37,387 bases of DNA from a virus, in the IMG/VR virus record IMGVR_UViG_3300002514_000092, positions 1 to 37,387 of that record; one strand, written 5' to 3'. A model generated the notes under the pieces. The model was not told the origin of the DNA and made no database searches. It was given only the letters and a program-made list of their open reading frames with translations. The position numbers and the translations under genes are program-made. Of this stretch, positions 29,366 through 37,387 are shown piece by piece (the stretch's first letter is position 1; every line of letters starts with the position of its first letter).

Positions 29366-29647
29366 CTAAGATATCTCAATAAAATTTTGTTTCTTTGCTA
29401 ATTTTTTTAAGATCGTCTTTTCTATCTGGCATATTCTCATGCGGGTTATTCCAAAAATATCACCTATTTCTTGAAGTGTCTTTTTTCCTCTAGAGGCGGA
29501 AATTAACACACAATTAAGGCATGCATCGTCTTTTGAATCAACCCAATATTTACATGATGACTTTTCGCATGTAACATTTAATTTATCATGTTCGTGAAAA
29601 CAAGTAGTTCTTTTTATTGGTCGTTTCTTTTCTTTTGACGATTCCAT
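29366..29647 (-). CDS. Sigma-region-4-like HTH protein with zinc-type cysteines, 93 aa
   Basis: Residues 58-83 (LQEIGDIFGITRMRICQIEK, then TILKKL) match sigma-70 region 4.2 (L-x-EIG-x-x-x-G-(V/I)TR-x-R-(I/V)-x-QIE-x-x-x-L-x-KL). That helix-turn-helix reads the -35 box. Cys 16, 27, 32, 43 and 46 precede it and could bind zinc. It is too short to be a complete sigma factor, so it is probably an anti-sigma, co-regulator or small DNA-binding factor. It is a minus-strand gene convergent with the FtsZ-like gene and divergent from phoH. Confidence 0.75.
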   Translation of the reverse strand: MESSKEKKRPIKRTTCFHEHDKLNVTCEKSSCKYWVDSKDDACLNCVLISASRGKKTLQEIGDIFGITRMRICQIEKTILKKLAKKQNFIEIS

Positions 29648-29743
29648 ATATTTCTTTTGTCCCTAAATCAATGATACTGATATTTATAAAGAGAAGAATA
29701 CAATTTAAGCACAGAATGTATAGAAACACAAGAGGTCAAATAA

Positions 29744-31045
29744 ATGAGTAATAGAAAAACCCTGGTACTTGATACCAGCGTCTTACTTTACGATATGCAA
29801 GCCATTCATTCATTTTATGGTAATGATGTTGTAATACCTTTGGTCGTTTTAGATGAACTTGATAGATTTAAGGAAAAACCCGGACTGCTGGGGGAGTCAG
29901 CGCGTTATGTCAATCGTTTTTTGGATGGTTTGCGTAACGAAGGAAGACTAGACTTAGGTATCAAGCTAGAAAATAATGATCAGGTGATAAGAGTAGAAGC
30001 TAGGAACAGTTTGGGACTTATACCCGATGATCTTGATGCGACATGTGGTGATAACAAAATTATTGGATGTGCACTTTTACTTAAAAAAGAAAATAAAGAA
30101 GCCCTAGTAAAAGTAATAACAAAAGACATAAACCTGCGCGTCAAATGTGATGCGCTTGAAATAGAGGCTGAAGATTATTACAAGGACCATATTAATGTTG
30201 TTAGTGATAAACAGTTCACGGGACAAACAACACTTTATGTTTCAGACGATGATATTGATAAATTTTATAAAAATGGGACAATGGATGTTGACGAAGACAG
30301 TGAATTGTATCCCAATGAATTTGTTGTCGCATTAAGTGAAATTAATAATAAATCGGCATTGGGAGTTTTTAGAGAGGGACAGGTTAAAAGAATACCTTCA
30401 ACATCTTTAAATGAATCTGTCGGAATTGATGCAAAAAATAAAGAACAAAGTTTCGCAATGCATTTATTGGCGGATGAAAAAATTCAATTAGTTACAATAA
30501 CAGGTTTGGCAGGATCAGGAAAGACATTTTTGACAATTATGTGTGGCCTATCCGGATTATTCAATGATCAATATAAAAGAATAATCATTACTAGATCCAT
30601 CCAGCCTGTTGGTCGTGATCTAGGCTATCTACCTGGGGACATTGACGAGAAAATGGATCCCTGGATAGCACCAATTATGGATAATGTTAAGCATGCATTT
30701 AATGATATGACATATTTTGATTGTCTACGTGACAAAGGACAAATTGAAATTGCTCCCCTATCTTACATTCGTGGAAGGACGTTCAACGACTCTTATATAA
30801 TTGTTGATGAAGCTCAAAATACAACTATCCATGAGTTAAAGACAATAATAACACGCACCGGTAAAGGCTCAAAAATAATATTGTTGGGTGACACGGACCA
30901 GGTAGATACTCCCTATATTGACACCCGATCGAATGGACTTTCGATTGTATTGGAAAAATTTAAAGAATCAGAAATTTCTGGACATGTTAATTTAGCAAAG
31001 GGTCAAAGATCGGAAATAGCTACGCTGGCCAGCAAAATCTTATAG
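29744..31045 (+). CDS. phoH: PIN-PhoH (PhoH2-type) protein, 433 aa
   Basis: The N-terminal PIN nuclease domain (1-145) has LDTSVLLYD (Asp10), a central LDELDRFK, and ITKDINLRVK acids. The C-terminal PhoH ATPase has Walker A GLAGSGKT (254-261), a YIRGRTFNDSYIIVDEAQNT segment with Walker B VDEAQN (354-359), and the LGDTDQVD sensor. The PIN-PhoH arrangement is reported to be an RNA helicase and RNase in bacteria. PhoH genes are common in marine phages and often linked to phosphate stress. The length and motifs look complete. Confidence 0.9.
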   Translation: MSNRKTLVLDTSVLLYDMQAIHSFYGNDVVIPLVVLDELDRFKEKPGLLGESARYVNRFLDGLRNEGRLDLGIKLENNDQVIRVEARNSLGLIPDDLDATCGDNKIIGCALLLKKENKEALVKVITKDINLRVKCDALEIEAEDYYKDHINVVSDKQFTGQTTLYVSDDDIDKFYKNGTMDVDEDSELYPNEFVVALSEINNKSALGVFREGQVKRIPSTSLNESVGIDAKNKEQSFAMHLLADEKIQLVTITGLAGSGKTFLTIMCGLSGLFNDQYKRIIITRSIQPVGRDLGYLPGDIDEKMDPWIAPIMDNVKHAFNDMTYFDCLRDKGQIEIAPLSYIRGRTFNDSYIIVDEAQNTTIHELKTIITRTGKGSKIILLGDTDQVDTPYIDTRSNGLSIVLEKFKESEISGHVNLAKGQRSEIATLASKIL

Positions 31046-31134
31046 TTTCCTCTATTTAACTAACGTAGCTACTACTTATTTTAAGATGGCCGTGTAATTA
31101 TATCGGTACTCAGTCAATTGAGGATTCTTATTAA

Positions 31135-32676
31135 ATGTCAAACTCTAAAGATAAGCCCCAGCTACAAAATTTGCCGGCATTACTTAAAGAGCAATTTCTG
31201 ACAATCAGAAACCCTCAAAATGATCAGGCAAAAAAAATAATAAGTTGTCCTGACTTACAGGTCGGCCTCAAAGATGAAAAATATCCATCTCGAGGAATTG
31301 TTTTTCCAAATAGAGAATTTGAGGGTGATGTAACTGATAAGTTATATAACAAGAATGGTATACTTCATTTTGACGGCTCACCATTACTAACATCAGCCAG
31401 TACAGGTGACATTACATCTGTAACTGCTGGTACTGGACTTTCGGGTGGAGGTACATCAGGAGATGTAACACTAGATTTAGATGTATCGGAATTAACAGCC
31501 TTGGGAAGCAAGGCAGAGTCATCAGACTATGTGGTGATACAGGACTCAACAGATAATTCAACAAAAAAAGTTTTAGTATCAAATCTTCCCGGTGATATAT
31601 CTAGCGTGATTGCCGGGAATGGATTATTGGGAGGTGGTGATTCCGGAGATGTAACATTAGAAATTAATGATAGTATTACGGCAACAATAAGTGGATCACA
31701 ATTTTCCGGGAACGTAGGTATAACCCCTCGGTTATCTGTTACAGGTTCATTAGTAGTAGGTAATTCTTCACCTGGGCTGGATACACATTTCTTTGTGTCA
31801 GGCTCTAAAGGAAATAGAGGGACCAGTAATGGAAATATTTCGGTATTTGCAGGCGACTTAGTAGTAAGTGGCACATTTTATGCAGAGAAAATGGTCATTG
31901 AAGTTGATGAAACAGTTACCGGTTCATTAATGATATCTGGAAGTCTTATAGTTTCACAAAGCGCAGAAATACAAGAGGGACTAGTAGTTAATTCTTCTGG
32001 AGAATGTGGGGCAGAAAATGATTTTAGAGTTCAGTCTGATAATTTTACTCACGCATTGTTTGTCGACACATGTGCCGATCGTGTACTAGTACTATCAGGT
32101 GGTGCGGCTGCATCTAATAATGAGTCTAATTCACTTGATGTTAATTTCTTTGTCTCTGGAACAGTTGGATCTAGATCCACAACAACAAAAGGTACATCAC
32201 TGTTTGGTGGTGATATGGTTGTAAGTGGCGCCATGCAGGTTGGTGCACCTCCGACGGAATCTGAAGACGGATCCACACAAGACTTTACGGTTAACACAAA
32301 AGACTCTGCAGGAATTGTTTATGTTAATGGTAATTACAACTACATACAATTTCAAACTTCAGACTCTACCGGCCAGTTAAACCCGGGCCAGGATACATTT
32401 TTTCACGTCTCCGGAACCATCGGTGGGAAAGAAAATACCGGTGTATCAGTGTTTGGAGGAGATGTTGTTATTAGCGGTTCAATACTACCAGGGTTAGATA
32501 TAACTTCTAATTTAGGAAGTGATACCCATCGATTTGCAAATATATACACCGGTGACCTTCATTTGAGAAATGAACGTGGCCACTGGACAATTGTTGAGGA
32601 AGCGGACTATCTAACGGTCATTAATAATCTTACCGGTAAAAAATATAAGATGGTTTTAGAGCCAATCGACGAATAA
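31135..32676 (+). CDS. Tail-fibre/structural protein 1 with repeated modules, 513 aa
   Basis: Two copies of a GDI(T/S)SV-x-AG-x-GL-x-GGG-x-SGDVTL module lie at 91-116 and 153-177, typical of phage tail fibres. Three FF(V/H)VSG...FGGD-x-V(V/I)SG modules follow. The last about 60 residues (ITSNLGSDTHRFANIYTGDL, then HLRNERGHWTIVEEADYLTV, NNLTGKKYKMVLEPIDE) are nearly the same as the end of the next fibre and probably form a shared trimerisation or attachment tip. TTGAGGAT is upstream. Receptor binding is inferred. Confidence 0.82.
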   Translation: MSNSKDKPQLQNLPALLKEQFLTIRNPQNDQAKKIISCPDLQVGLKDEKYPSRGIVFPNREFEGDVTDKLYNKNGILHFDGSPLLTSASTGDITSVTAGTGLSGGGTSGDVTLDLDVSELTALGSKAESSDYVVIQDSTDNSTKKVLVSNLPGDISSVIAGNGLLGGGDSGDVTLEINDSITATISGSQFSGNVGITPRLSVTGSLVVGNSSPGLDTHFFVSGSKGNRGTSNGNISVFAGDLVVSGTFYAEKMVIEVDETVTGSLMISGSLIVSQSAEIQEGLVVNSSGECGAENDFRVQSDNFTHALFVDTCADRVLVLSGGAAASNNESNSLDVNFFVSGTVGSRSTTTKGTSLFGGDMVVSGAMQVGAPPTESEDGSTQDFTVNTKDSAGIVYVNGNYNYIQFQTSDSTGQLNPGQDTFFHVSGTIGGKENTGVSVFGGDVVISGSILPGLDITSNLGSDTHRFANIYTGDLHLRNERGHWTIVEEADYLTVINNLTGKKYKMVLEPIDE

Positions 32677-32842
32677 TTTCTTACAATCAATCCTAAAATA
32701 TGGTTATTAATACAGACAGTTTTTTTTATAAAAAATAACAGCTTAAACTGCCTTTTTTAGTTCCGAGAATGATATTTAATAGTGGCGACAGCCATGTCGT
32801 CATGTTATAACAATTTCAATTCGTTTAATTAGGAGAGTTTTA

Positions 32843-35053
32843 ATGGCTATTATTACTAGTAATATATCCGCCTCCAATGCCACAGGACAAAATGGTACAA
32901 TCGGTCTAACCGGTTCATTACATGTTCGTAGTGGTAGTGGTGAAGATGGTGGATATCTGATTTTTGATCAGATAACAACTTCAGGGGGACCAGCGGTTCC
33001 CGGAGGGAATACGGGTGTTCTATTCGTTTCCGGAAATAATGGAGGTGTTGTTGATATTTGGTTCAAGGAACCGGGAGGCACATCGGTTAACCTTTCTGCA
33101 GAAGGTGATATCACGGCGGTTCGGGCTTCATACGGTCTAGAGGGTGGAGGAACATCAGGTGATGTTGCTCTTGGTATAGATGATTCGCTAATCCCAATTC
33201 TTAGTGCAAGTAACTGGTTTACGGCGGACATGCATGTTTCAGGTAACGTTACATTTGGTGACTCTAACACTGACAAGTTTATTGTTGCATCTGATTCTTA
33301 TCTGAATGATGTATATGTTTCCGGAAGTACAACCATAGGTAACAATGACGTAGATGAACTTACGGTCAATGCGACGACAACATTCGACGCGACAGTTGAC
33401 TTTGACAAGGATGTCTACTTCGCCAGCGATGCCGATTTGTACGCCAGCGGTAATGTCCAGCTTGGAGGCGAGACCGGTGGTAATATTTACCTATCAGGAA
33501 ATATTTCGGACGCCGTGTTTACCGGTACACTTACGGCATCACCAGGCTCAGCTACTGGCACTGCAATCAAAGTGCCAATGGGTCATGTTATCTTCAACGA
33601 GGCAGGAATGGCTAGTGACTTCCGCGTTGAGACCGATAATAATACACATGCATTGTTTGTTGATGGTTCAGAAGATCATGTAGTGTTCGGTGCATCCGAC
33701 ACAGCCGGCACTGATAGTTGGTTCTTTGTATCTGGCTCTAAACAGGGTAATGGACACAAGGCTGCAGCTGTTTTCGGTGGTGATACATGGATATCAGGTA
33801 ACCTATCAATAGGATATCCGGGTGTCAATGATTATGAATCTGGTGATGGCGGTCCTACCATGTTTGAAATGTATGGTAAAAATCGTCGTGGAATGATTTA
33901 CGCTGATGGTAATAACGAGCAGTTATTATTATTTGGTTTTGGTTCCGATGGAAATCTTGAGTCAGCGACCAATAAGCAAGACGTAAAGTTCTATCTATCG
34001 GGTTCTGCTACAACTGATGGTGTAAGATCTGAGGATGAGGCACGTGCTCTTTTCCAGGGTGATGTGACAATTTCTGGTACGTTGCGTACTGGATTACCGA
34101 CACAAACTCCGGATCAGAAACCAACAATCATTGCTGGACAAGGTGTTGAAATTACTACCGGTAGTTTTGGTAGTGCAACATTAGCTCTGGGTCAAATTCG
34201 TATTGATCTAGATTCCGATGCATCAGTTGGAAGTGTTAAGGGTAATCACGGTATTACTGCAGCTCCGACAACTGGTAAAGGTGATGTTGTTCTTAAACCG
34301 AATGCGTCTATTATTCCTATTCTTTCTGCAAGTAACTGGTTTACGGGTGGTCACTTAGGTGTAACAAACGGTTTCTACGTTTCCGGAAGTTCAACATTTG
34401 GTAATGCAGTATCTGATAAGGTACATGTTTCTGCCAGTATCTCATTTGGACAGATAACGACTGCAATGGACGGTACATTTGAATGTCATTATGATGCGAG
34501 CTTCGCAAAACTAATGGCATCAGGTTCTGTTACTTTGGGTATGGGTTCCATGCCTGTTGCTCTTAATGGTTCAACAACGGATGTGGATGCTGCAGGTGCA
34601 GTCACAGTGAACTCATCCGCTGGTACAATTAGCGTGGGTAATGATGATGTCGACCAAAATATTAATATTGGTACAGCTGGTACTAGAACAATCGTTATTG
34701 GAGCTGATGGTGGGGCAACGACCACACAGATTCACAGTGATGGTGGCAACTTATTGCTAGATGCTGGCACTAGAGATATTACTATTACAGGTGATATTAT
34801 GCCAAGTGCTGACATTTCCTATGACTTAGGGTCTAGTGCGTTGAGGTTCAAAAACGTGTACACGGGTGACCTTCACCTCGCGAATGAGCGAGGAAACTAT
34901 ACCCTTGTCGAGGAACCTGACATGCTTACGATTAGAAATAACCGTAGTGGTAAATGGTTCCGGTTGATGATGGAAGAAATCGACCCAACAGGTCGTGATG
35001 ATGGTATGCGTGGTCCCGCACCATTATTTAATCTTGGTATAGATGAGGAGTAA
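32843..35053 (+). CDS. Tail-fibre/structural protein 2, 736 aa
   Basis: TAGGAGAG precedes ATG 32843. The N-terminal 90 residues (IGLTGSLHVRSG, then GGYLIFDQ, then TGVLFVSGNNG) resemble the N terminus of fibre 3 and may be the virion-attachment part. A GDITAVRASYGLEGGGTSGD module, DSWFFVSGSKQGNGHKAAAV-type and DVKFYLSGS-type modules follow. The C terminus (ISYDLGSSALRFKNVYTGDL, HLANERGNYTLVEEPDMLTI) pairs with fibre 1, then adds about 20 residues (GRDDGMRGPAPLFNLGIDEE). The central 180-230 region is rich in short SGN/SGS repeats, as in beta-helical fibres. Confidence 0.82.
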   Translation: MAIITSNISASNATGQNGTIGLTGSLHVRSGSGEDGGYLIFDQITTSGGPAVPGGNTGVLFVSGNNGGVVDIWFKEPGGTSVNLSAEGDITAVRASYGLEGGGTSGDVALGIDDSLIPILSASNWFTADMHVSGNVTFGDSNTDKFIVASDSYLNDVYVSGSTTIGNNDVDELTVNATTTFDATVDFDKDVYFASDADLYASGNVQLGGETGGNIYLSGNISDAVFTGTLTASPGSATGTAIKVPMGHVIFNEAGMASDFRVETDNNTHALFVDGSEDHVVFGASDTAGTDSWFFVSGSKQGNGHKAAAVFGGDTWISGNLSIGYPGVNDYESGDGGPTMFEMYGKNRRGMIYADGNNEQLLLFGFGSDGNLESATNKQDVKFYLSGSATTDGVRSEDEARALFQGDVTISGTLRTGLPTQTPDQKPTIIAGQGVEITTGSFGSATLALGQIRIDLDSDASVGSVKGNHGITAAPTTGKGDVVLKPNASIIPILSASNWFTGGHLGVTNGFYVSGSSTFGNAVSDKVHVSASISFGQITTAMDGTFECHYDASFAKLMASGSVTLGMGSMPVALNGSTTDVDAAGAVTVNSSAGTISVGNDDVDQNINIGTAGTRTIVIGADGGATTTQIHSDGGNLLLDAGTRDITITGDIMPSADISYDLGSSALRFKNVYTGDLHLANERGNYTLVEEPDMLTIRNNRSGKWFRLMMEEIDPTGRDDGMRGPAPLFNLGIDEE

Positions 35054-35083
35054 TCTTTATCTAGACTAATTTGGTCTTGGACT

Positions 35084-35113
35084 GGCGGGTGGCTTCGGCC
35101 ACCCGCCTTTTTT
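35084..35113 (+). terminator. Strong rho-independent terminator after fibre 2
   Basis: GGCGGGTGGC (35084-35093), TTCG loop, GCCACCCGCC (35098-35107), then six T. It is a perfect 10-base-pair stem with a UUCG tetraloop, the clearest terminator in the window. It separates fibre 3 transcription from the upstream fibres. Confidence 0.93.
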
Positions 35114-35164
35114 GTTTATAAGCAATTAATGTGATAATTATTAATATTTTAGGGGAGATCTATA

Positions 35165-37339
35165 ATGGCACTAACAGGTGATTTATCCGGATCGTACGGA
35201 AAAAGTAGCATTATTGGAATTACTGGGTCTTTAGATCTAACTTATGATGGAGAAGGCACGGAAGACGGCTGGATTCAGCTAAGAGAAATGACCGGTAACC
35301 CGGGTAACCCGAGTTCTAATCAAGGAAAATTGTTTATAAAGGACAATGGATCTGGTACCACAGTACCTTATTTTTTAGATTCTGGAGGAACTGTTACTAG
35401 TCTTCTAGGGGGTGGTAGTTCATCACCTGCAGGATCGGATAGCCAAGTCCAATATAATAATGGCGGTTCGGTTGGGGGTGCTTCTAGTCTAGTCTATGAT
35501 GATACTAACGGACGCGTTGGAATTGGCACCGACTCGCCAAGCGCAACTCTCGAAGTAAGCGGCACATTGAAGATTACCGGCGGCGACGAACCGGCACTAC
35601 TCATGTTGGATGATCAAGACGGATCTGCTCAAATCGGTCGTGCGCATGTTGGTTATGTTGGAAGTTCTGACTTTGCCGCCTTTGCCCACCAAGATAGAGC
35701 CACCACCACGGAATACTGCGTTGCCCATCGAAGCAACGGGCAAACCGATATTAATACGTCGGCAGGCACAAACATGACTTTTAGATATGCTTCAGCCATT
35801 AGAGCGCAGCTAGATACAAACGGCTATTTTTCTGTTGGTTCCAATTATGCACCGGGTTCTCACAAATTTGCGGTTGAAGGCGACGCTTTGATCGAAGGCG
35901 ACCTTACAGTCAATCAATACATCTATCACAATGGAGATGCTGATACATACATTCGTTTCCAAGACAACGATGTTAGAATCTCGACAGCCGGTACCGAAAG
36001 GGTCACGGTAGACTCGAATGGCAAAGTTGGTATTGGTCAAACTACACCGACCAAAACACTAACAATAGAATTTGCCAATGACAATACAGCAATCACAACA
36101 GGACATGGCTTCTCGGGCGGTGCCTCGGGCGATGGCTTGCTTATTGAAAACACCTCCACTACAACAAATGCTTACGCAAACTTAGATTTCAGAGTCGCCA
36201 CCGCAGATGGAAGAATAGCGTATGTATATGATGGAACCTCTAATAGCGGCGACTTCCATTTTGTAACAGACAACGCGAACTCTCCCGCATCTAGATTAAT
36301 AATAAAAGATGGCGGTAGTGTCGGAATTGGAGCAGAACCTTCTGCGACATACCTTTTAGATGTTGCGGGAGCAACACGAGCATATCTAAGTTCTGGCGAC
36401 ACAACTGTAGCAACCAGAGAATGTGCTCGATTTACACACCTTTCGACAGGAACACCAGCAGCGGGTTTTGGAACTTTTATTGGATTCGGCTTAGAAAACA
36501 CTAATAGCGAAGAAATTTCGGCAGGCGGCATGGGGTGTGCTTGGATAAACCCTACTGATGGAGCAGAGTCTTCTCAGTTAGAGTGGGCAACAAACCAAGC
36601 GGGTAGCCAAATGAACCAAATGACTCTAGATGCTTATGGTTTGACTGTTCACGCTGCTACATATGGAGCGGTGACCGGCTTGTCAACACAAGCTTTGGCG
36701 GTGCGTGGAAATAAATATGCTGATTATGCTTGTTTGTTTCACAACGACGGAAACGCCACCACCCGTTATGGAGTTAAAATTCAATGCGGCACCGACGACA
36801 ACAGCGGAACAAATTATGCTGTTGTTATCGCAGATGGAGATGGGTCTAATCAAGGATATATTACTTTCTCAGGAGGCACGGTTACTTATGGGGCGTTCAC
36901 GGGTGTCCACGACGCCGCCGTGCAGTCTTCTGATTACACCGCAGGTAACGATTCTTATAATTACGGAACAATTGTGAAGATTATTTCAACTTCTTCTCCG
37001 CTGCCGAAGAAAGTTGCTTATGTTGTGGGACCAACAACTTCTGCCGAAGACAAGTCTGCATTTGGTGTGTATTCCGGGTATGCCCCACCACCAGACGATC
37101 CATCTGGCAACAGCCACCAAATCTTTGCCATCGGTGATGGTCACATCTTGGTTTGTAACGAAGGTGGTGATATTGAAATCGGTGATTATATTTGTTCTTC
37201 AGGAACACGAGGGCACGGTAAAAAACAAAGCAGCGCCCAACTTTATAATTATACAGTAGCAAAAGCTACAGAAGCGGTTACTTGGGAGAATGAGGACTCA
37301 AACAGCAAATTGATAAGCTGCACTTATCATTCTGCGTAA
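35165..37339 (+). CDS. Tail-fibre protein 3 with chaperone/autoproteolysis-like C-terminal domain, 724 aa
   Basis: AGGGGAGA precedes ATG 35165. Residues 1-85 match the N terminus of fibre 2 in pattern (IGITGSLDLTYDGEGTEDGW, then NQGKLFIKDNG). Repeated VGIGTDSPSATLEV / VGIGQTTPTKTLTI modules follow, common in marine phage fibres. The C-terminal 130 residues (FTGVHDAAVQSSDY, IFAIGDGHILVCNEGGDIEI, GDYICSS, YNYTVAKATE) resemble the C-terminal domain of many phage and giant-virus fibres related to intramolecular-chaperone (G2/IMC) proteins. From about 35500 the DNA is richer in GC-ending codons than the flanks, which suggests exchange of the distal part by recombination. Confidence 0.83.
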   Translation: MALTGDLSGSYGKSSIIGITGSLDLTYDGEGTEDGWIQLREMTGNPGNPSSNQGKLFIKDNGSGTTVPYFLDSGGTVTSLLGGGSSSPAGSDSQVQYNNGGSVGGASSLVYDDTNGRVGIGTDSPSATLEVSGTLKITGGDEPALLMLDDQDGSAQIGRAHVGYVGSSDFAAFAHQDRATTTEYCVAHRSNGQTDINTSAGTNMTFRYASAIRAQLDTNGYFSVGSNYAPGSHKFAVEGDALIEGDLTVNQYIYHNGDADTYIRFQDNDVRISTAGTERVTVDSNGKVGIGQTTPTKTLTIEFANDNTAITTGHGFSGGASGDGLLIENTSTTTNAYANLDFRVATADGRIAYVYDGTSNSGDFHFVTDNANSPASRLIIKDGGSVGIGAEPSATYLLDVAGATRAYLSSGDTTVATRECARFTHLSTGTPAAGFGTFIGFGLENTNSEEISAGGMGCAWINPTDGAESSQLEWATNQAGSQMNQMTLDAYGLTVHAATYGAVTGLSTQALAVRGNKYADYACLFHNDGNATTRYGVKIQCGTDDNSGTNYAVVIADGDGSNQGYITFSGGTVTYGAFTGVHDAAVQSSDYTAGNDSYNYGTIVKIISTSSPLPKKVAYVVGPTTSAEDKSAFGVYSGYAPPPDDPSGNSHQIFAIGDGHILVCNEGGDIEIGDYICSSGTRGHGKKQSSAQLYNYTVAKATEAVTWENEDSNSKLISCTYHSA

Positions 37340-37343
37340 TATA

Positions 37344-37387
37344 GGTCTTAACGAGTACATCTATCACAATCATGATGTTGACACTAT
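37344..37387 (+). pseudogene. Displaced fibre-repeat fragment after the fibre 3 stop
   Basis: From 37344 the frame reads GLNEYIYHNHDVDT, resembling NQYIYHNGDADTY inside fibre 3. Fifteen bases (37356-37370) are identical to 35918-35932. It is out of frame with the fibre 3 stop and has no start codon in view. It may be the remains of an exchanged fibre tip, or part of a further fibre gene; the window end prevents a decision. Confidence 0.5.

Noticed and set aside
31527-34725. Long minus-strand frames opposite the fibre genes
   Set aside because: They mirror Gly/Ser/Thr/Val-rich plus-strand codons (giving Pro/Thr/Ser/Val-rich shadows) and have no start signals.
35165-37387. Diversity-generating retroelement acting on the fibre
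   Set aside because: There is a short repeat but no reverse transcriptase and no template repeat with adenine-specific differences.
1-37387. CRISPR array or insertion sequence
   Set aside because: No regular direct repeats with spacers, no transposase and no terminal inverted repeats were found by reading.

Overview
The window looks like part of a large tailed bacteriophage, probably marine or freshwater and possibly jumbo-class. The basis is three consecutive tail-fibre genes, a secreted lytic transglycosylase, PhoH, an HNH nuclease, a tRNA and a tmRNA. There are also dozens of tiny, overlapping, almost all plus-strand genes. The host cannot be named. I see no integrase, terminase, capsid or polymerase here, so this is an accessory and fibre segment, not the core genome.

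Layout. (1) 1-4573: a tandem array of small genes whose products nearly all start with the same basic amphipathic peptide (MKITKRQLKRIIKEE-like), followed by unrelated bodies. Most copies run into an L/I-x-E tripeptide. In T4-like phages that tripeptide is the prohead-protease cleavage signal of packaged internal proteins. One 31-residue peptide with 10 cysteines sits inside the array. (2) 4608-6595 and 7326-12309: short genes in translationally coupled runs. Many encode small beta-rich proteins opening with an (I/V/T)GDLV motif, and several of these are directly preceded by a 26-45 residue single-membrane-span micropeptide. Two more tagged genes lie at 7621-8444, and a [2Fe-2S] BFD-like gene lies at 10759. 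Between the two runs, 6620-7316 is gene-free but rich in hairpins and ends in a strong terminator, so it is probably a large structured RNA. (3) 12318-17644: tRNA-Leu(UAA), a MazG-like/DUF1599-like protein, an alpha/beta hydrolase, an HNH nuclease, a lytic transglycosylase, a zincin, a lipoprotein, and a minus-strand membrane-anchored trypsin-like protease. (4) 17734-26568: a DinG/XPD-type helicase, a HAD-Nudix fusion with a tag-like linker, a complete YhbH-SpoVR-PrkA stress operon, a small membrane protein, and a divergent GroEL-like protein that has lost the ATPase loop. (5) 26646-31045: small proteins including an Hc1-like one, a phage tmRNA, an FtsZ/tubulin-like GTPase, a minus-strand sigma-region-4-like regulator, and PIN-PhoH. 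(6) 31135-37387: three tail-fibre genes with shared N- or C-terminal modules and a displaced fibre fragment after the last stop.

How the parts may work together (inference). The tagged proteins may be co-packaged and injected, acting early on the host. The YhbH-SpoVR-PrkA operon, PhoH, the BFD-like protein, the chaperonin-like protein and the tmRNA would adjust host stress, metal, protein-folding and translation state. The FtsZ-like protein could build a cytoskeletal filament as PhuZ does. Five promoter-like sites share an exact 20-base spacer between their -35-like and -10 boxes, which hints at a phage-specific transcription programme.
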